From NCBI GenBank assembly GCA_019914945.1, contig CM034108.1, forward strand, positions 8,380,001 through 8,444,000: 64,000 nucleotides of DNA, in the 5' to 3' direction. Origin of the DNA: Typha latifolia. Taxonomy: Eukaryota; Streptophyta; Magnoliopsida; Poales; Typhaceae. This document shows positions 45,801-57,972 of this stretch, piece after piece. Below the pieces are notes generated by a model. That model saw nothing but the letters and a program-made list of their open reading frames with translations, had not been told where the DNA came from and made no database searches. Position numbers and translations under genes: made by a program. How positions within the stretch are numbered: position 1 is the stretch's first letter; every line of letters begins with the position of its first letter.

Positions 45801-48800
45801 CATTGGTATCCACAAGATATCCATTGATCCATCTAGTCCAAGAGTTCTCGGATAACTCAAGGAGCTTACTTTCTACCAAAAGTGAGAAGTTGATTTTCTT
45901 CCAAGTATGAGTGCTTCTCCACTTCCACGTATATCTTGAAGCACTTCGGAGGAGCTGAACTACCATCAATCACACATCTTTAACATCCCAAGGAACTGAG
46001 AAGTAATCCACGTCGGGTTGAAATCAACGGAGGCAATCTATTGTCACAGGATAGATTATCGTGACGACTGCAAGAAAATAGACATTTTAATACTTAGTCA
46101 TCAGTGTGTCTAGAGGGACTTGTAAGTCAATCTTGTTTCTACAACTTAAGTGAAATTGATTGGTCCATGTGTGGCCTTATCTGTGGTTTTCTCCTCTCTA
46201 CAGTGAGGGAGGTTATTCCACTTTAGAAAAATTCATGGTCTTATTATTGTGTTGTTTTGTGTATCTTTCAGACCTACTAGTTTTGCATTCTCTTTCAACC
46301 CCAGAATTTAATTGATATCAGAGCTTGATTGTATGGATTCAGGATTTTTCACGTTGGATAAGAATTGAAGTTGGATTTGTTGATTGGCCTTGTGGTGTTT
46401 CTCTTAGAGAGGGCTTACAATATAAATCTTGTGTCTTCTCTTTTCATCTCTTCTTTGCTTTGTTATTATCATGCAATATCTGACTGTGCACAACAACAAA
46501 TGTGTAAATAGCATCTTGACAAGCATTCATGTTGAATCCTTTTTAATGTTTCCTTCATTTTCTGACCTTTACTTGTCTTTGACATCTTTCATTCTTGTAG
46601 ATATGCCCAGTGCATACTTGGTTGGCAAGTAGTTAGCTTTTCTTTCTTTTCTTTTTTTTTTGTCTCATTTCTTCTCTGTTCTTAATTAGCTTCTTCTCTT
46701 CTTCTCCTCTATGTTCAATAAGTATGTGATGATAGCATTGGATTGGTTTTGAGGAATAGATGGAAAATGTCCATGTGGTGAAAATGAATAATCTCCAATA
46801 TTCCCAAATATATTTGACAGGTGTATGCTAAATATAACAACCACTGTTGGAATAATTTAACTAGTAACAATGATACAGTTTAATAGTATTTAAGTTATTC
46901 TTTCTAGGATGACTGTATTTAAGTTATTAAATGGCTACAGTACTGCATGCAGCACATGGCAAATGTGAAACTACTAATTAGTTGTTAATACCATATGCCA
47001 TTTGATAACCGCTAAGGTACAAAATTAATTAGTACCTGCATCAGGATTTGATTTGAGGTAAATTAGAAATTTGTTTCGGCAAAGACTGCTAGTGTGAGTT
47101 TGCATAAAATTAAATTTAAAAGAAATATATTCTATTATGCATTTGCAGGTCAGTCCCTTGAAAGATCTTTGGTAGGGCTCTCAATTGTATCTTGGTGTGC
47201 GCAAACTTGGGAGTCTGCTTGTAGTATCTTGGAGAAAGTACTTGTTTGAACTCTTAAATGGAGAGGGAAAATAATTGTCTTGAAAGGGCAATTGGTTCGC
47301 CACACATTGTAAGAAAGGATATGACTAAGACAGTTCATAATGGACTAATAAGTGTTTTGTAGACAAGAGTTGATGTAGACCCTAGGGCACTCATCTAATG
47401 GCTTAAGGTTATGGGCTGGATTGGGTTCCATGGTTGTGTCATACTCCCCTTCACTAGAATTAGAACTCCCTTGTCTCCCCAAAAAATATTTTGCTAGAAA
47501 AAGCTTAACAAAAGGCTTTCACATTTTCATATGACAATGACCCAAATAGTACCAGTATTGATAAATCATAAAATCATCTCAATAGTACAATGCAAACAAA
47601 TGAAGATGACATGATCATAGAATCAACTACTAGTGAAGATAAAATTTGTAATCAAATAAGAGACCATATGAAATTAAAATTCAAACTAAGCTACTAATCT
47701 TTCGAACTAAACTTATTCCAACGTGGAGACCTACAACGAGGGGCAAACATGCTAAGGTTAAGTGCAAGGCGCCGAAGAATAAGACAAAACTATATGAATT
47801 AAATTTTTCTGCCGAAAGAAACAACTTCATGAAGAAAGAACATAGTATACTATAAGCTGAGTGAACTAAAACATACATTTGGTATATCTGATATTTTACT
47901 TGCTGTAACTGAAAGAGACGTAATGCCCCATGAAATATTTTGTGAACCCAAAAAATCGTGAAGGCCAGAATCAAATAGTTTTGTTGCATCTTCTTGAATT
48001 TTTAAAGTACCATAGCGCAATGGACAAGATTTTGAAGGGAACTTCCAATGAAAGTCTATGACATTTTCCTGCCAAAGGAAAAGAGGATGTCAGACACAAC
48101 TTTTTAGTTATTTATATAGTGAGATATCTGCATCGCAAACAAGAACACCCAAAGCACATGCAAATGAACATGTATTTAAGAATTAATCTTCTCTTCAAAA
48201 GCTACAGGAACGATTTATATAAACAACCAAGTAACTGATTAAGTACCTTAAATGCGCTAGCATGAAGGGTCAGTGTATGAGCAACCCGCTTGTTCTGGTT
48301 CAAGTCAACCTGGAGACGTTCACTCAGTTCTTCACATAGTTGATTTAGCCAATTTCTAACCTACAGCACCCAAATAGCATGTCTTATCAGAAAAGCACAA
48401 GAAACCTATTAAGTAATGAGCTAAATAATCAAATATATATATAGAAGTATGTGCAAACTATGTCACATTTCTCTTGCTGATAAAAAAATCCGAACTTATG
48501 TTTGTAGAACTAATCATAAAAAAGTTAGGGGCGTTAATTATATGACATATGGCTTTGCTGTAAAATCAATATATTCTCACTTTTTACACAAGATAGATTA
48601 CAACCTGTTAATTCAAATGCAAGAAATTAACAATTGGAAAAGGAAAAACAAAAAAAGAAAAATCAATTTTCACATCATCTTGTTCATTATTTCAGCTAGG
48701 AATCACCAAAAATCATATATCAATATATTTGCCTTATCACCTAGAGAAATTCCTAATTCATTACATTAAAGCTAAATAAGGGCATATTTGGTTGATAGAA

Positions 48801-49553
48801 ATTGTAAGAAGAAAGTTTGGAAGTTTAAGTTTCTAGAAAAGTCACATCTAAGAACTAGTTATGACTTATTAGTGTATAGAAATTGGAGGAAGAATGTTTG
48901 GAAATTTAAGTTTCTAGAAAAGTCACTTCTACGAACTAGTTATGACTTATTAGTATCTGGCAAAAATTGGAAGCGTTTAGCAGAATGAGAAATTCTTGTA
49001 ATTATTATTGTCAGATGCAATATATGGGGTTGGGAAGTGTCACTCTCTCTACTTACAATGAAAGTGCAAGTGCAACGAGTCAAAAATAAGAAGGTTTGGT
49101 GGTTTTGGGGAAGTAGACAATCATTTCTCAATCCAAACCAACCATGTTGACGGGTACTTATTGTGCTGACGATATGTCAACATATGGCACGGGGGTGGGG
49201 GTGTTTCAAAACAACTCAAAAGGAGGTTAGAGCAGATTTAGAGAAGGATAGAGCTGCAGTAGGATAGGGCTGCAGTACGAGACTAGGACTGTGAGTTGCT
49301 GCCCTTGCAATCATTACATCAAGTAGGCCATCAAAGAAAACGCTCTCTCTAAGTAGATCAGTAGATCACAAAATAACTCATGATCCACATCATTTAAGTG
49401 ATGGATATGCCAAGAAATTAGTACAATCTGTGAATACCTCTTCTAAAAATGATCTACCAGTTTTCTTCTCCATGGCAATGGCTAGAGCATGAGGGCAGCT
49501 AGAGCACCGTTTGGTATCTCCACCATGGTGAGTGCACGAACATATTTTTTCTT

Positions 49554-49618
<65 letters not shown>

Positions 49619-52600
49619 ATCTCTCTGTATTTATCTCCCCATCTCCACACTTTTACTTCCTTTCTTGTTGTCCGCCAAGTAATAATTTTTGGCGGTAAGA
49701 CTTATAAGCAGGTGTGGTAGCGACAAAAAAAAAAACTTGTGCTTTAACTATGAAGAGAAGTTCGCTCATGTCTTCGAGAACCAATGCAAAGGAGAGGTGA
49801 GAGAGATATAGGTGTGGAGAGAGAGAATGAGCAATTGTAGAGAGAGAGTAGTGAGAGAGAGAGAATGAAACTCGTCCAAAAGAAATAATGTTGAAGAGAG
49901 AAGAGTAAGAAAGTCATCGGAGAGAGTGATGGGAAATGGAAGAAACCAAAAAAAAAAAAAAGAGAAAAGAAAGAAAATAGCCTTACTTGAGGTCGCCAAA
50001 GAGTGATGTCATTGGATCACTGTTGGAGGAGCTTGTTGGATGTCAACTTCCCCAAATTTGTGCCAGAGGACCTCGCCACGGAGGAGTTTGAGAAAGAGAG
50101 AGAGAAAGAGATGAAGGTGCATGAGAGGGAGACTGGGGAGTCAGATCCAAATGTGATCTAACCTATTTAACTAATTGGCTCATATTAAGTCCTTGCGGCT
50201 GAAACAGGTCCAATACAACATAGTTTTGGCCAGATTAGCCCAAATTGACCCAAAACTAATCACCTAAGTGATATTCAGATGGGATAGAGATCGATTGGAA
50301 CTCTTTTCTATGGCAATAATTCAATGGCATGATTTGTGCTGACTCACACCAACCATACTGACAATCCATGGTTTCAACTACCACCGATGTTTTAAAAATT
50401 GGCCTTGGCGGCCGCCATGGTGGGGAGGCAAGCCAACTGCCCCGCAGACAGCCCAGGTGGCCTCGGCTTGCGCGTGGCGATCTGCCAAGGCACATGGCGG
50501 GCCGAGCGGCCCGCTAAATTGTTTTGCGGGAGAGCCCAACAATATTGGATTTGATTCGATATCGGGTCGGATCTTCAGCTTAACCCATTACCCGTTTAAA
50601 AAAACTAACCCCATTATTTTCTCTCCTCACTCTCGATCTCTCGGAGCCCTAAAAATCGCCTCCCTCGACCTCGTATCCAGTCTCCCTCTCTCGATCTCTC
50701 CAAGGCTCCGAGCGGCGCTAGCAAGCAAGCAACCGGGCAAAGTCTTCCCTTTCATAGCTTCGAGCAGCAACCGGCAAAGCGGCAACTCTGAGGTATCCCT
50801 TTAGATGATCCTTCCCCGCCAAGATTTTTTTTTTCTTCCCCTTTCTCCTTCTCTTTCTCCCTTTCACCGCCGGCTTTGCTTTCTATGTTCTTCACTGCTA
50901 CAGTACTTAACACTTAATTAACAATTTACCGTAGTAGCAAAAGGGTTTGATTAATTAACTAAAGAAGCAGGGTTTGATTAATTAACACTTAATCACTGAA
51001 TCTAAAATAGAAGACAAAACCAATTTAATATCTGCCAATTTTCCTCAAAATATGGTGAACATGATTACCAAAATTTAGCACCAATAAAGAAAGAATTAAT
51101 AATAGGAAATTTACAATGGTCTGAGGCAAGGTTCCATGTATCAAAATCAAAATTGAGATCGACTATCCGATGAAACGATATATATCAACAGTATATGCCG
51201 TCCGTATCAGCCTGTATTTTAAAAAAATTTAGAAAAAATAATAAAAGATATAAATATAAATAATTCATATATAATGTTTAAAAGCTAAAAAATAAATATT
51301 ATTTTCTCAATGTCTTACTCTCATTTTCTATCGCTCACATTCCCTCCCTCTACACAAATTAAAAAACATTTATTACCCTCTCTCCTACTAACTCTCTCTC
51401 CCACTAACTCTCTCGTATCAAACTCTCTCTCCTACTATCTCTCCAATTAAATAAAACTCTCCCTCTCCCTCCCCGTCTCCAACTCCCTCCTCTCTCCCTC
51501 TCTAATTCCCTCCACTCTCTCTCTCTCTAGCACGATTACTCTTCCTAATGTGATCCAAGTCTAACCAGATTGAATCACGAGGATATTGGGCTCGATTGAT
51601 CGAGTCTATTTATTTTTTAACTAATTCATAATGTAAACCTTTAAAGCAAGTCTAATTGAGCCAAGTAAGTCTTTAAAGAAGGTTTAATTAAGTCATAAAA
51701 GCATTTAAGGCAAATCCTAATTCGAATCGTATAAGCCTTTAGGGCTAGTCCTAATAGGAATTATTGGACCCCACCTATATATATATATATATAGGGGTTG
51801 AACTTTTTTGTTAAATCATTCAAGTATTGAAAAATTATTTTAACCTTAAATTTATCTTCATCACCACCATCGCCCATCATCTTCCTCACCATCACCACCA
51901 CCATCACCACCACCATCATCCCTCCTTTCATCCTCTCCATCTACCATCATTGACTCGAATCGAAGCCTACACTCCCTTGTTGTGAATTAACTCTAATCGG
52001 TCTGTAACAATTTGGTATTATAACTATCATTATCCTTGTACCAGATGACAACCACACTAGGGATAGCTACAAGAGTAACTATGGAGACTTCTACGTCTAG
52101 GAGTCCACCACCGGCGACGACTAGCTCACTACTCGATAACACAATTCCACCACCAGAATCGCCAACCCCACCACCATCATCCCTTCTTTCATCCTCTTCA
52201 TCTACCATCATTGACTCGAATTGAAGCCTACACTCTTTTGTTGTGAATCAACTCTAATCGGTCCGTAATAATTTGGTATTAAAGCCATTGTTATCCTTGT
52301 ACCATATGACAACCACATAAGGGATAGTTGCAAGAGTAACTACGGGGACTTCTACTTCTAGGAGTCCACCACCGGTGACGACTAGCCCACTACTTGATAA
52401 CACAATTCCATCGCCAAAATTGCCGACCCCACCACCATTGACAACTCAGCCAGAGGTGTTCCAGTTCTTGCAATCAATACAAGCATTCATGGTAGAGATG
52501 GTGTGCACTACTTATGAACTCCGTGATAAACAGACTCCACAAGCATAAATAGAAAGGGACACTACAGCTCGCGGGCCGATGAGCGCTGAACCAATTGAAG

Positions 52601-55600
52601 AAGAGGATACCCTAGGATTTCGGGTGAACCCATCCCTTGAGCGTGCACACCAATGGCCAACCCCACTAGGTTTAGGTGCACAAGATAGAGTTCGACGCAC
52701 TAAAACCAAGGTTCGTTGGATCAATCAATCTCGATCAGGATCGGCCGATCTGGATACCAATCAAATGGCTGGGATCAGCCAAGATTAGCCGATTTTGATT
52801 AAACTGGGCTACATCCATTATGGATTTGACCCGGATCCGCCTCGGGGACATCAATTATTGATGTCCTTAAGCTAGAACACTCTCTTTCTCTCTTTACTCT
52901 TTTCTTCACTCTTTCTCTCACTCCTTTCTTCTTTTTCTTTCACCCTCTCTCTCTTTCTAACGGAGAGATCTAGCTCCGACGAACTTAGACAAACTCCGAC
53001 AAATTCCAATATTTAATTTTTTAATTTTATTAAATTTTTTCTCTAAGTTTTTTAATTTCTTTTACTCTGTCTCTGTTTCTTCTCTCTTTCTTCTTCTCCT
53101 TCAACTACATAATTTCACTTTTTTTTTATTTTCTTTCACTCTCACTAATCTCTTCTTCTTTTTGGTAAAAGTCAAGAAATTTTTTTTCTTTTGATTTCTT
53201 CTCTCTAATCTCTTCTTTTTCTTCTCTTTAATGATTTTTTTCCACATAATAACTCTCCAAAATCCAAATTTTTCTTTGCTGAATTTACTAAAATTGTGAG
53301 TAAATATTTGTTGAATTATTTAATTTTCTAAAATTATGATTAAATATTTGCTAAATTATTTAATTTGCTGAAATTGAAATTAAATATCTGCTGAATTATT
53401 TAATTTGCTGAAATTGTGATTAAATATCTGCTGAATTATTTAATTTGCTAAAATTGAGATTACATATTTGCTGAATTTTTTTTAATTTGCTGAAATTGTA
53501 TTTTATTTTTTCTGAATTATTTAATTTGCTAATTTTAATTTTATGAATTATAATTTATATTTTAAATTTGATATTTGTTTAGATTTATATTAAAATTAAA
53601 ATGGCTCCAAAATAAAAGTCACAAGATAGCGACATTAGCTGTGAACATTGCATTGCTCTGCTAAGACAAAAAGCGTATCAAATACAATTGGTGTGAAAAT
53701 AAAATAAGTGACAATATTAGCCGTTTGAAGAAACATTTAGCTGGAAAACAAAAAATGTAGTAACTTGCACTCAAATTAGTTTGGAAATTAAAAGATAAAT
53801 ATTGGCTTATCTAATAGGCAAAAAGGAGAAATGCATAAAGAAAAGAGTCAATGATTCGTCAAGAATTAATGCATGACTATGAAAATATTGATAATGATAG
53901 CAGTGAGCAGAATGGAGATGATGAAGAGGAGAAACAGAGGAGGAAGACAATGAAAGAAAGCAGTAATACACAAAGAGATGAAGAATAAAAAGAAACAGTA
54001 GTGAACTTAGTGATATCTTTCAAAGATCTAGATCAGTTCATATGTAGTGAGAAAGAGAATATAAATATAGAGGTAGGTGAAGGTTATTATTTGGGGTTGT
54101 TACAAACTCTAGTCGGTCCATTATCTTTTGATGAAATCTTTCGACGAAGATCCAACTCCATTGACCTCCTGCAACTTTAGATATGCTATTTTTTTTCTTT
54201 ATTCCCTCTCCAACGAGCTCCCTACCGTCTCTTTCTCTCTCTTACTCTCCTCTCTTTCTGTCTTTCTTTCTTACTATCCTCCCTCCCTTTCTCCCTTTCT
54301 CCCTTTCTCTCTCCCAATTTGTTTAGCTGATACGGCCAATCCCAAGCTAAAACCAATCATTGGACTAATTTCAACCCTAGATCGGGATGGCCGTTTTGGC
54401 CAATCCTACAAAGGATTGACCGAAACTAGCTTCCATGATCTGAACTAAAATCTGACTATAATAAAGATTATCATAGTTGTAAGCTCTTAAAAACCAAATA
54501 GATTATAGTGCCATGAATTTATATCTAATATCGTATTCTCCAGCACACCTCAAAGAATGGCTTATGTAGGCATACTAACTTTGACTATATCTTTAGTCGT
54601 GTACTACATTAAAAATTGAGTTAACCCAATTGAAAATGTAACAAAAAATATACACTTATATGATGAGCATGAATGTTGCCCTAACTAAGCAAACATGTTT
54701 CAATTATGAACTAGGAAGCAGGAGTACAATTATCAACATGAATTTTAAATGCTAGAGTCAGTTGGCTTCCAAATTAACATAGCTTCAATATCATTTAAGT
54801 GGCACATAACTATGCTTTACTAGCAAATTGTAAAGGCTTGCCACAATATTTAAAAGAGAAGACCGTACAGAAACTGTCGTCCTCAATGCTTGTGGTCCTG
54901 GAAATGTCTTTCCACAGCCATGGCTCTTAGGTAGAAGACGATCTTTGACTTCTTCACCACAAAAACCTCTTGCAATCTTCCATAACCATGTGCTAAAATG
55001 GAAAATAGAGGATCAACTCTATGGTAGATTCACCATCTTCAAAGTACATTGTATAGATCATTACCAACTAGATGACATCATAGTCACTTCAATTCCTATA
55101 GAACTTTGTAAAAACCTGATGACTAAGCAAGATGAAAGTTGGTTTTTACTCAGCTATCACCAAGATGTAGAAAACAAAAACAACACATTTAGTAATTGCA
55201 AGGAAATTGATATTTTCTTTTAGAAAAGCTCATTAAGGTAAAAGAAAAAAAATTAGTTAATCAAAAGGCATATAAAAAGAGATTCATCCTATTGTTGAGG
55301 GGAACGTAAAAGAGGAGCATGCATCAGAATGAGGCCCCCTAGAGAGGAAATGGAATAACAGATTTTTGATAGTCTCTACCGTCAGCTTGACTTCACACCA
55401 ACTCTCCTCTTCCCTTGTTCTAACAGTCACTAAAGCAAGGTTGTGCAATAATATAATGCACAAGAATATAGCTTTGATACTAAACTAATAAAGGACCATA
55501 CTCCAAAATCAAATTTGACCTAGAATAGATATCAAGAAGACTTGGACCACAAAGGAAAATGCACAGAGGATAGCAAATAGAGATAAAAATATTGTCCAGA

Positions 55601-57972
55601 ATGTTACTGCAGCAGATTTTATTTTTCTCAATAGGTGTTTAGCTGGCGAAAAAATTAGGTTGGCTGTTCTGGGCTTTTTGATGCATGTTCTGATCCCCAG
55701 GCACAATACACTCTTAATCCAATAGATGGAGTTCAACTATGGTTTGGATCACGGGGCAATATTATACATGTCAAGTTGGCCTTAATGCAGGAGGTTGCAG
55801 AAAATGGATTTGTAAGATCTAACATTTGGTAACTATATTAGAAATTAGGGTTTTGAAGCTATAGGTTTAAGTTTTAGTGTCTTAAAGATATCCAGATACC
55901 ATATCCGACATGCTTCACAGAGGTTCACAGAGATCTCAATATTTGCAATAAGGTTGATCAGATAGAGAAATATAAGCCAGACTGTGTCTATTGGATATAC
56001 AAGCAATGAAGGTAATAGGCCCAGTTGACAAACTGTGCTAGAATGAGAAAGTCTTATTGCATGTTCCCGAATAAATTAAATCATACATGTTATTCATGCT
56101 CATAAAAAGAACATATAGAACAATATTCTCATTTGATTGTTATTTTCATAAGAATTACCAAAACTCTACCATATGCGGAAAGATTGTTATTTAAACTCTG
56201 CTCTCCTTCAACTTAAGCTTTAAGAAATTGCAGATTCCCCAACCATGAATATTAGATTATTTTCCATGACTATAGGCACAACTATCTAGTCTGATAACTT
56301 CATGGAAAGTAGTGGTAAATGATAGATGATACCATACCCTGTATTTATGCCATAATACTCTTGTAACTTTGGTTCAGTGAAGTTCAATAAATCACCGACT
56401 GTGTTCACTCTAAGGTCAGTTTGCAAAGAGCTGCCAAGCTTCCCTCCAAGTTGTTTCCTGGAAATTTCGGGTCAGCTGGTGATTGGAAAACCATTATAAG
56501 AGGACAGACACCACATAAGATCATTAAAATATGTAAAATTGATAGACTTTTCTACTCAAACTTTTGAATAACATTAGTGCTGCTACTTAGAAAGTCAGAA
56601 TCTGACTGGTTTCTGTAAGTGACACAAAGAAATACACCATATAGAATGCAACAGGTTGGTGTATTACATTTTCTTTACTGGCAAGGAAGCTAATAGATCC
56701 TTTACTGATGAGGATGGAACAACTGTTTGTTGAGCTGGTTTATGCATGGAACTTGCAAGCTTGGCTAACATCTGCCAGAGTAACATTAATGAACTCAATG
56801 AATAAACAGATGCTGAAAGGAAAGCAACTGGTTAGAAAGATACTGAGTGGGAGAGAGAGAGATGTTCTCTAGAATATTTGAATTGAAGCAGACCTAGGAA
56901 ACTAATTAAGCGATATGCTGCCAAACCTCAATATGTCGTCACCTCATTATCAAACAAATCAGAAGTTAAGAAGATATACTTTAGAATACATTTTTGGAGG
57001 CATTTACAGGATATCTAGAGAAAAACATGAAAAAGAAAAATGTATTCACTCTCTATCTTATTTTTTGACTACCTTGTTGTGAGCAATACCAGCAGAGCAT
57101 GTGAATTTGGTCTCTTCCAAAACTTTGGCCCGTAGCTGAGCAACAATAATAGCTCCACAGGCCAATAACTTTTCCTGATGATCAGCATCAGTTCGACAGA
57201 ACCACTCTATCAGACTCCTTTCCCTGTTATTGCTATCCTAAAGATGACCAAAATCTATGATCAACATTCCAAATAGAAGAAACATGAAAAGGCCAAACAA
57301 TAATAAAATTTTGTATCAAATGGGGTAGCAATAAACTAGATTTGTATCTTACACTACTAAGGCCCAATATATTTGACTTCAGAGCCTCTTCAGTAATTGA
57401 TTCCAGCATCCCTGAGGGAGTTTCTAGGAGCATAGACTTAGCTGCATCAGTAAGGTCAAGATAAACTTCATCGATTGATGCACGCTCACATTTTCCTCTC
57501 ATTGCTAGGATTTCAATAACCTGGTTAGGGTAGAGTCAAATTATAAGTTCACTTTACCATTAGAAGCCTTCTAAGATAATCGAACACTAATCAAAACTTT
57601 AAATCATAAAAAGGTGAATTTAATCTTATTTGTCTCTAACAAACCTCAGATCCAGCAGCTCGATAAATATTTAAATCAGCTTTACCATGAGCAACTGGAA
57701 CTTGAACTAACTGGATACTTGGACAGATCTTTTTGGCCTCATCTCCCCGCATAGATCTGAGTAAACCTCAGTTGGTAACAACAATCTTGAAAGCTAAATA
57801 TAGTGGAATTAATTGATTAATCATCCCAAGATGACAAGAGTATGGACGAACCGCTTCACACCGAATTTTCGAGCTTCATAACTGACAGCAATCAAACCAC
57901 CACCTTTCCAGGAATTATACTGTACCACAGCAGTTGGCAAGCCCCTCAGTTCAGGATTTCTGCGCTGCTCCA
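34564..57972 (-). CDS. POLH: DNA polymerase eta (Y-family translesion polymerase), exons 2 to 15, 5' end outside window
   Basis: Translesion polymerase that copies past UV photoproducts in the nucleus. Fourteen exons join in phase without a stop: 57972-57852, 57756-57645, 57520-57353, 57237-57073, 56771-56668, 56457-56338, 54992-54869, 48360-48247, 48068-47877, 36886-36772, 36711-36545, 36457-36305, 34994-34901 and 34820-34564, all with GT-AG borders. They give 667 codons; about 25 N-terminal residues with the start codon and the first metal-binding Asp (VDMDCFY in relatives) are not in the window, so intron 1 exceeds 6 kb. The order palm/fingers, little finger, ubiquitin-binding motif matches plant pol eta, and the total fits the family length (about 670-700 aa). 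Introns reach 6.5 kb (48361-54868) and 11.0 kb (36887-47876) and are filled with transposons. The gene appears intact where visible. Confidence 0.95.
37653..38456 (+). mobile_element. LTR-F copy in POLH intron 10
   Basis: It starts TGATACATTTAGTTAGGG, has GCGTTCGAACG-type motifs at 37715-37880 and TATA-like CTCTATAAAGATGTGG near 37936, and ends near CCTATCA (38456), where another LTR in opposite orientation begins. It is probably the 5' LTR of the gypsy whose gag follows at 39264. Confidence 0.75.
38457..39263 (-). mobile_element. Minus-strand LTR in POLH intron 10
   Basis: On the minus strand it starts TGATGCGATTCGGGTCAG at 39263 and contains a TATA-like CTCTATAAATATGTGATG (about 38940). 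It lies between the LTR-F copy and the gag. The far end near 38457 is uncertain. No target duplication was established. Confidence 0.55.
39264..40870 (+). pseudogene. Gypsy 5 gag and protease remnant in POLH intron 10
   Basis: The gag N-terminus is at 39281-39655 (EMMRAMNQHHEQLV, a Pro-rich stretch, then NFNKYDDWPEEQDLEPHE). The capsid-like domain is at 39817-40080 (VMLASFHLEGSARHWYQAAV). The zinc knuckle near 40418 reads CLRCDERFTPGHRYAK, with the last Cys changed to Tyr. The protease approach and intact active-site motif TLIDSGSTHNFLDKRL are at 40660-40720, and protease sequence continues to about 40830. RT, RNase H and integrase are deleted: protease sequence passes straight into a short tail before the polypurine tract. 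Several frameshifts are present. Confidence 0.8.
41000..41460 (+). mobile_element. Gypsy-type polypurine tract and LTR start
   Basis: GAGGAAAGCGTGGTGG precedes TGTCACGAACCAGCC (about 41015), as for a 3' LTR; CT- and CCA-rich U3-like sequence follows. Its end is not defined and its start differs from the LTR-F copy at 37653, so the two may not belong to one element. Confidence 0.5.
42254..42727. mobile_element. hAT-type MITE, copy 1 (POLH intron 10)
   Basis: Termini are CAAGCTTCG and CGAACCATG. Flanking 8-bp duplication: ATCTCAAT (42246-42253) / GTCTCAAT (42728-42735), 7 of 8 identical. Internally it has an A-rich half, a GAGAGA-rich core and GGGATCGGG motifs near the right end. Confidence 0.8.
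43740..44338. mobile_element. hAT-type MITE, copy 2 (POLH intron 10)
   Basis: Termini are CAAGGTTCG and CGAACCATG (inverted, one mismatch). A perfect 8-bp duplication GCTGATAC flanks it (43732-43739 and 44339-44346). It has the same internal layout as copies 1 and 3. Confidence 0.88.
44938..45501. mobile_element. hAT-type MITE, copy 3 (POLH intron 10)
   Basis: Termini are CAAGGTTCG and CAAACCATG. Duplication CTAATAAG (44930-44937) / CTAATTAG (45502-45509), 7 of 8 identical. It shares CAGGATCGGGATC and the GAGAGAAAAAGAGA core with the other copies. Confidence 0.85.
45510..47876. other. POLH intron 10, remaining part
   Basis: Mostly unassigned. A copia-like PBS, TTGATATCAGAGCTTG, lies at 46312-46327 after a CT-rich stretch, suggesting the end of a decayed LTR. 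No coding sequence is seen. Confidence 0.45.
47877..54992 (-). CDS. POLH: POLH exons 8-10: thumb end and little finger
   Basis: Exon 8 (54992-54869) encodes TWLWKIARGFCGEEVKDRLL then PKSHGCGKTFPGP. Exon 9 (48360-48247) encodes NWLNQLCEELSERLQVDL then NKRVAHTLTLHASAFK, the start of the little finger. Exon 10 (48068-47877) encodes KFPSKSCPLRYGTLKIQED and ends WGITSLSVTASKISDIPN. The 6.5 kb intron between exons 8 and 9 contains a gypsy leader remnant, an hAT-like element with BED-finger traces and a long (CT)n. Confidence 0.93.
48792..48977. repeat. 93-bp tandem duplication in POLH intron 8
   Basis: Two adjacent copies share TTTAAGTTTCTAGAAAAGTC and GAACTAGTTATGACTTATTA, with few differences. 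The surrounding 48779-49145 begins GGGCATATTTGGTTG and ends CCAAACCAACCATG, so it may be an old MITE. Confidence 0.75.
49557..49613. repeat. (CT)n microsatellite, about 28 repeats
   Basis: Uninterrupted TC repeats lie in POLH intron 8. The poly-Ser/Leu and Arg/Glu open frames here are its translations. Confidence 0.95.
50385..51120. other. GC-richer island in POLH intron 8, likely transposon-derived
   Basis: It begins CGATGTTTTAAAAATTGGCC followed by TTGGCGGCCGCC, which resembles the inverted end of the element at 59702-60158. CT-rich leader-like sequence follows (50600-50860). No protein domain is recognised and no second end was found. Confidence 0.4.
51840..52700 (+). pseudogene. Gypsy leader and gag-start remnant with 260-bp tandem duplication
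   Basis: A PBS-like TTGGTATTA(T/A)AAC/GCC and a following gag-like start (ATGACAACCAC..., Pro/Ser/Thr-rich) occur twice, in units of about 260 bp beginning near 51921 and 52181. After the second unit more gag-like sequence follows (QPEVFQFLQSIQAFMVEM). No other domain survives. Confidence 0.65.
52707..54443 (+). mobile_element. Longer hAT-like relative of the MITEs, with BED zinc-finger remains
   Basis: It starts CAAGGTTCGTTGGATCAA, the MITE end in opposite orientation, and shares the GATCTAGCTCCGACGAA and CT-rich core. At 53601-53760 the translation reads MAPK, a stop, SQDSDISCEHCIALLRQKAY, then after a frameshift NWCENKISDNISRLKKHLAG, the pattern of a BED zinc finger as in hAT transposases. 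An acidic stretch follows and the catalytic part is lost. The right end is uncertain: ACTAAAAT at 54444-54451 nearly repeats ACTAAAAC at 52699-52706. Confidence 0.65.
53285..53540. repeat. 40-bp tandem repeat, about six copies
   Basis: The unit contains GAAATTGTGATTAAATAT(C/T), then TGCTGAATTATTTAATTTGC. Copies are near 53289, 53329, 53369, 53409 and 53449, with more divergent ones after. It lies within the hAT-like element. Confidence 0.85.
56338..57972 (-). CDS. POLH: POLH exons 2-7: palm, fingers and thumb
   Basis: Exon 2 reads EQRRNPELRGLPTAVVQYNS then WKGGGLIAVSYEARKFGVK, the fingers segment with the Tyr/Arg that contact the incoming nucleotide. Exon 3 contains MRGDEAKKICPSIQLVQVPV. Exon 4 carries the catalytic CERASIDEVYLDLTDAA: the Asp-Glu pair of SIDE binds the metal ions. 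Exon 5 ends KFTCSAGIAHNK and exon 6 begins MLAKLASSMHKPAQQTVVP, the conserved helix after the active site. Exon 7 reads MKQLGGKLGSSLQTDL, a DNA-binding helix-hairpin-helix-like region. Splice phases are 2, 1, 0, 0, 2 and 2 at successive junctions, consistent throughout. Confidence 0.95.

Noticed and set aside
48779..49145. MITE with GGGCATATTTGGTTG end
   Set aside because: The right end (CCAAACCAACCATG) pairs poorly and no target duplication is clear.
49390..49720. Frames rich in Arg/Glu or Ser/Leu
   Set aside because: They are translations of the (CT)n microsatellite.
51125..51560. Fifth copy of the hAT-type MITE
   Set aside because: Only the first 40 bp (CAAGGTTCCATGTATCA...) resemble the family; no right end or duplication was found.
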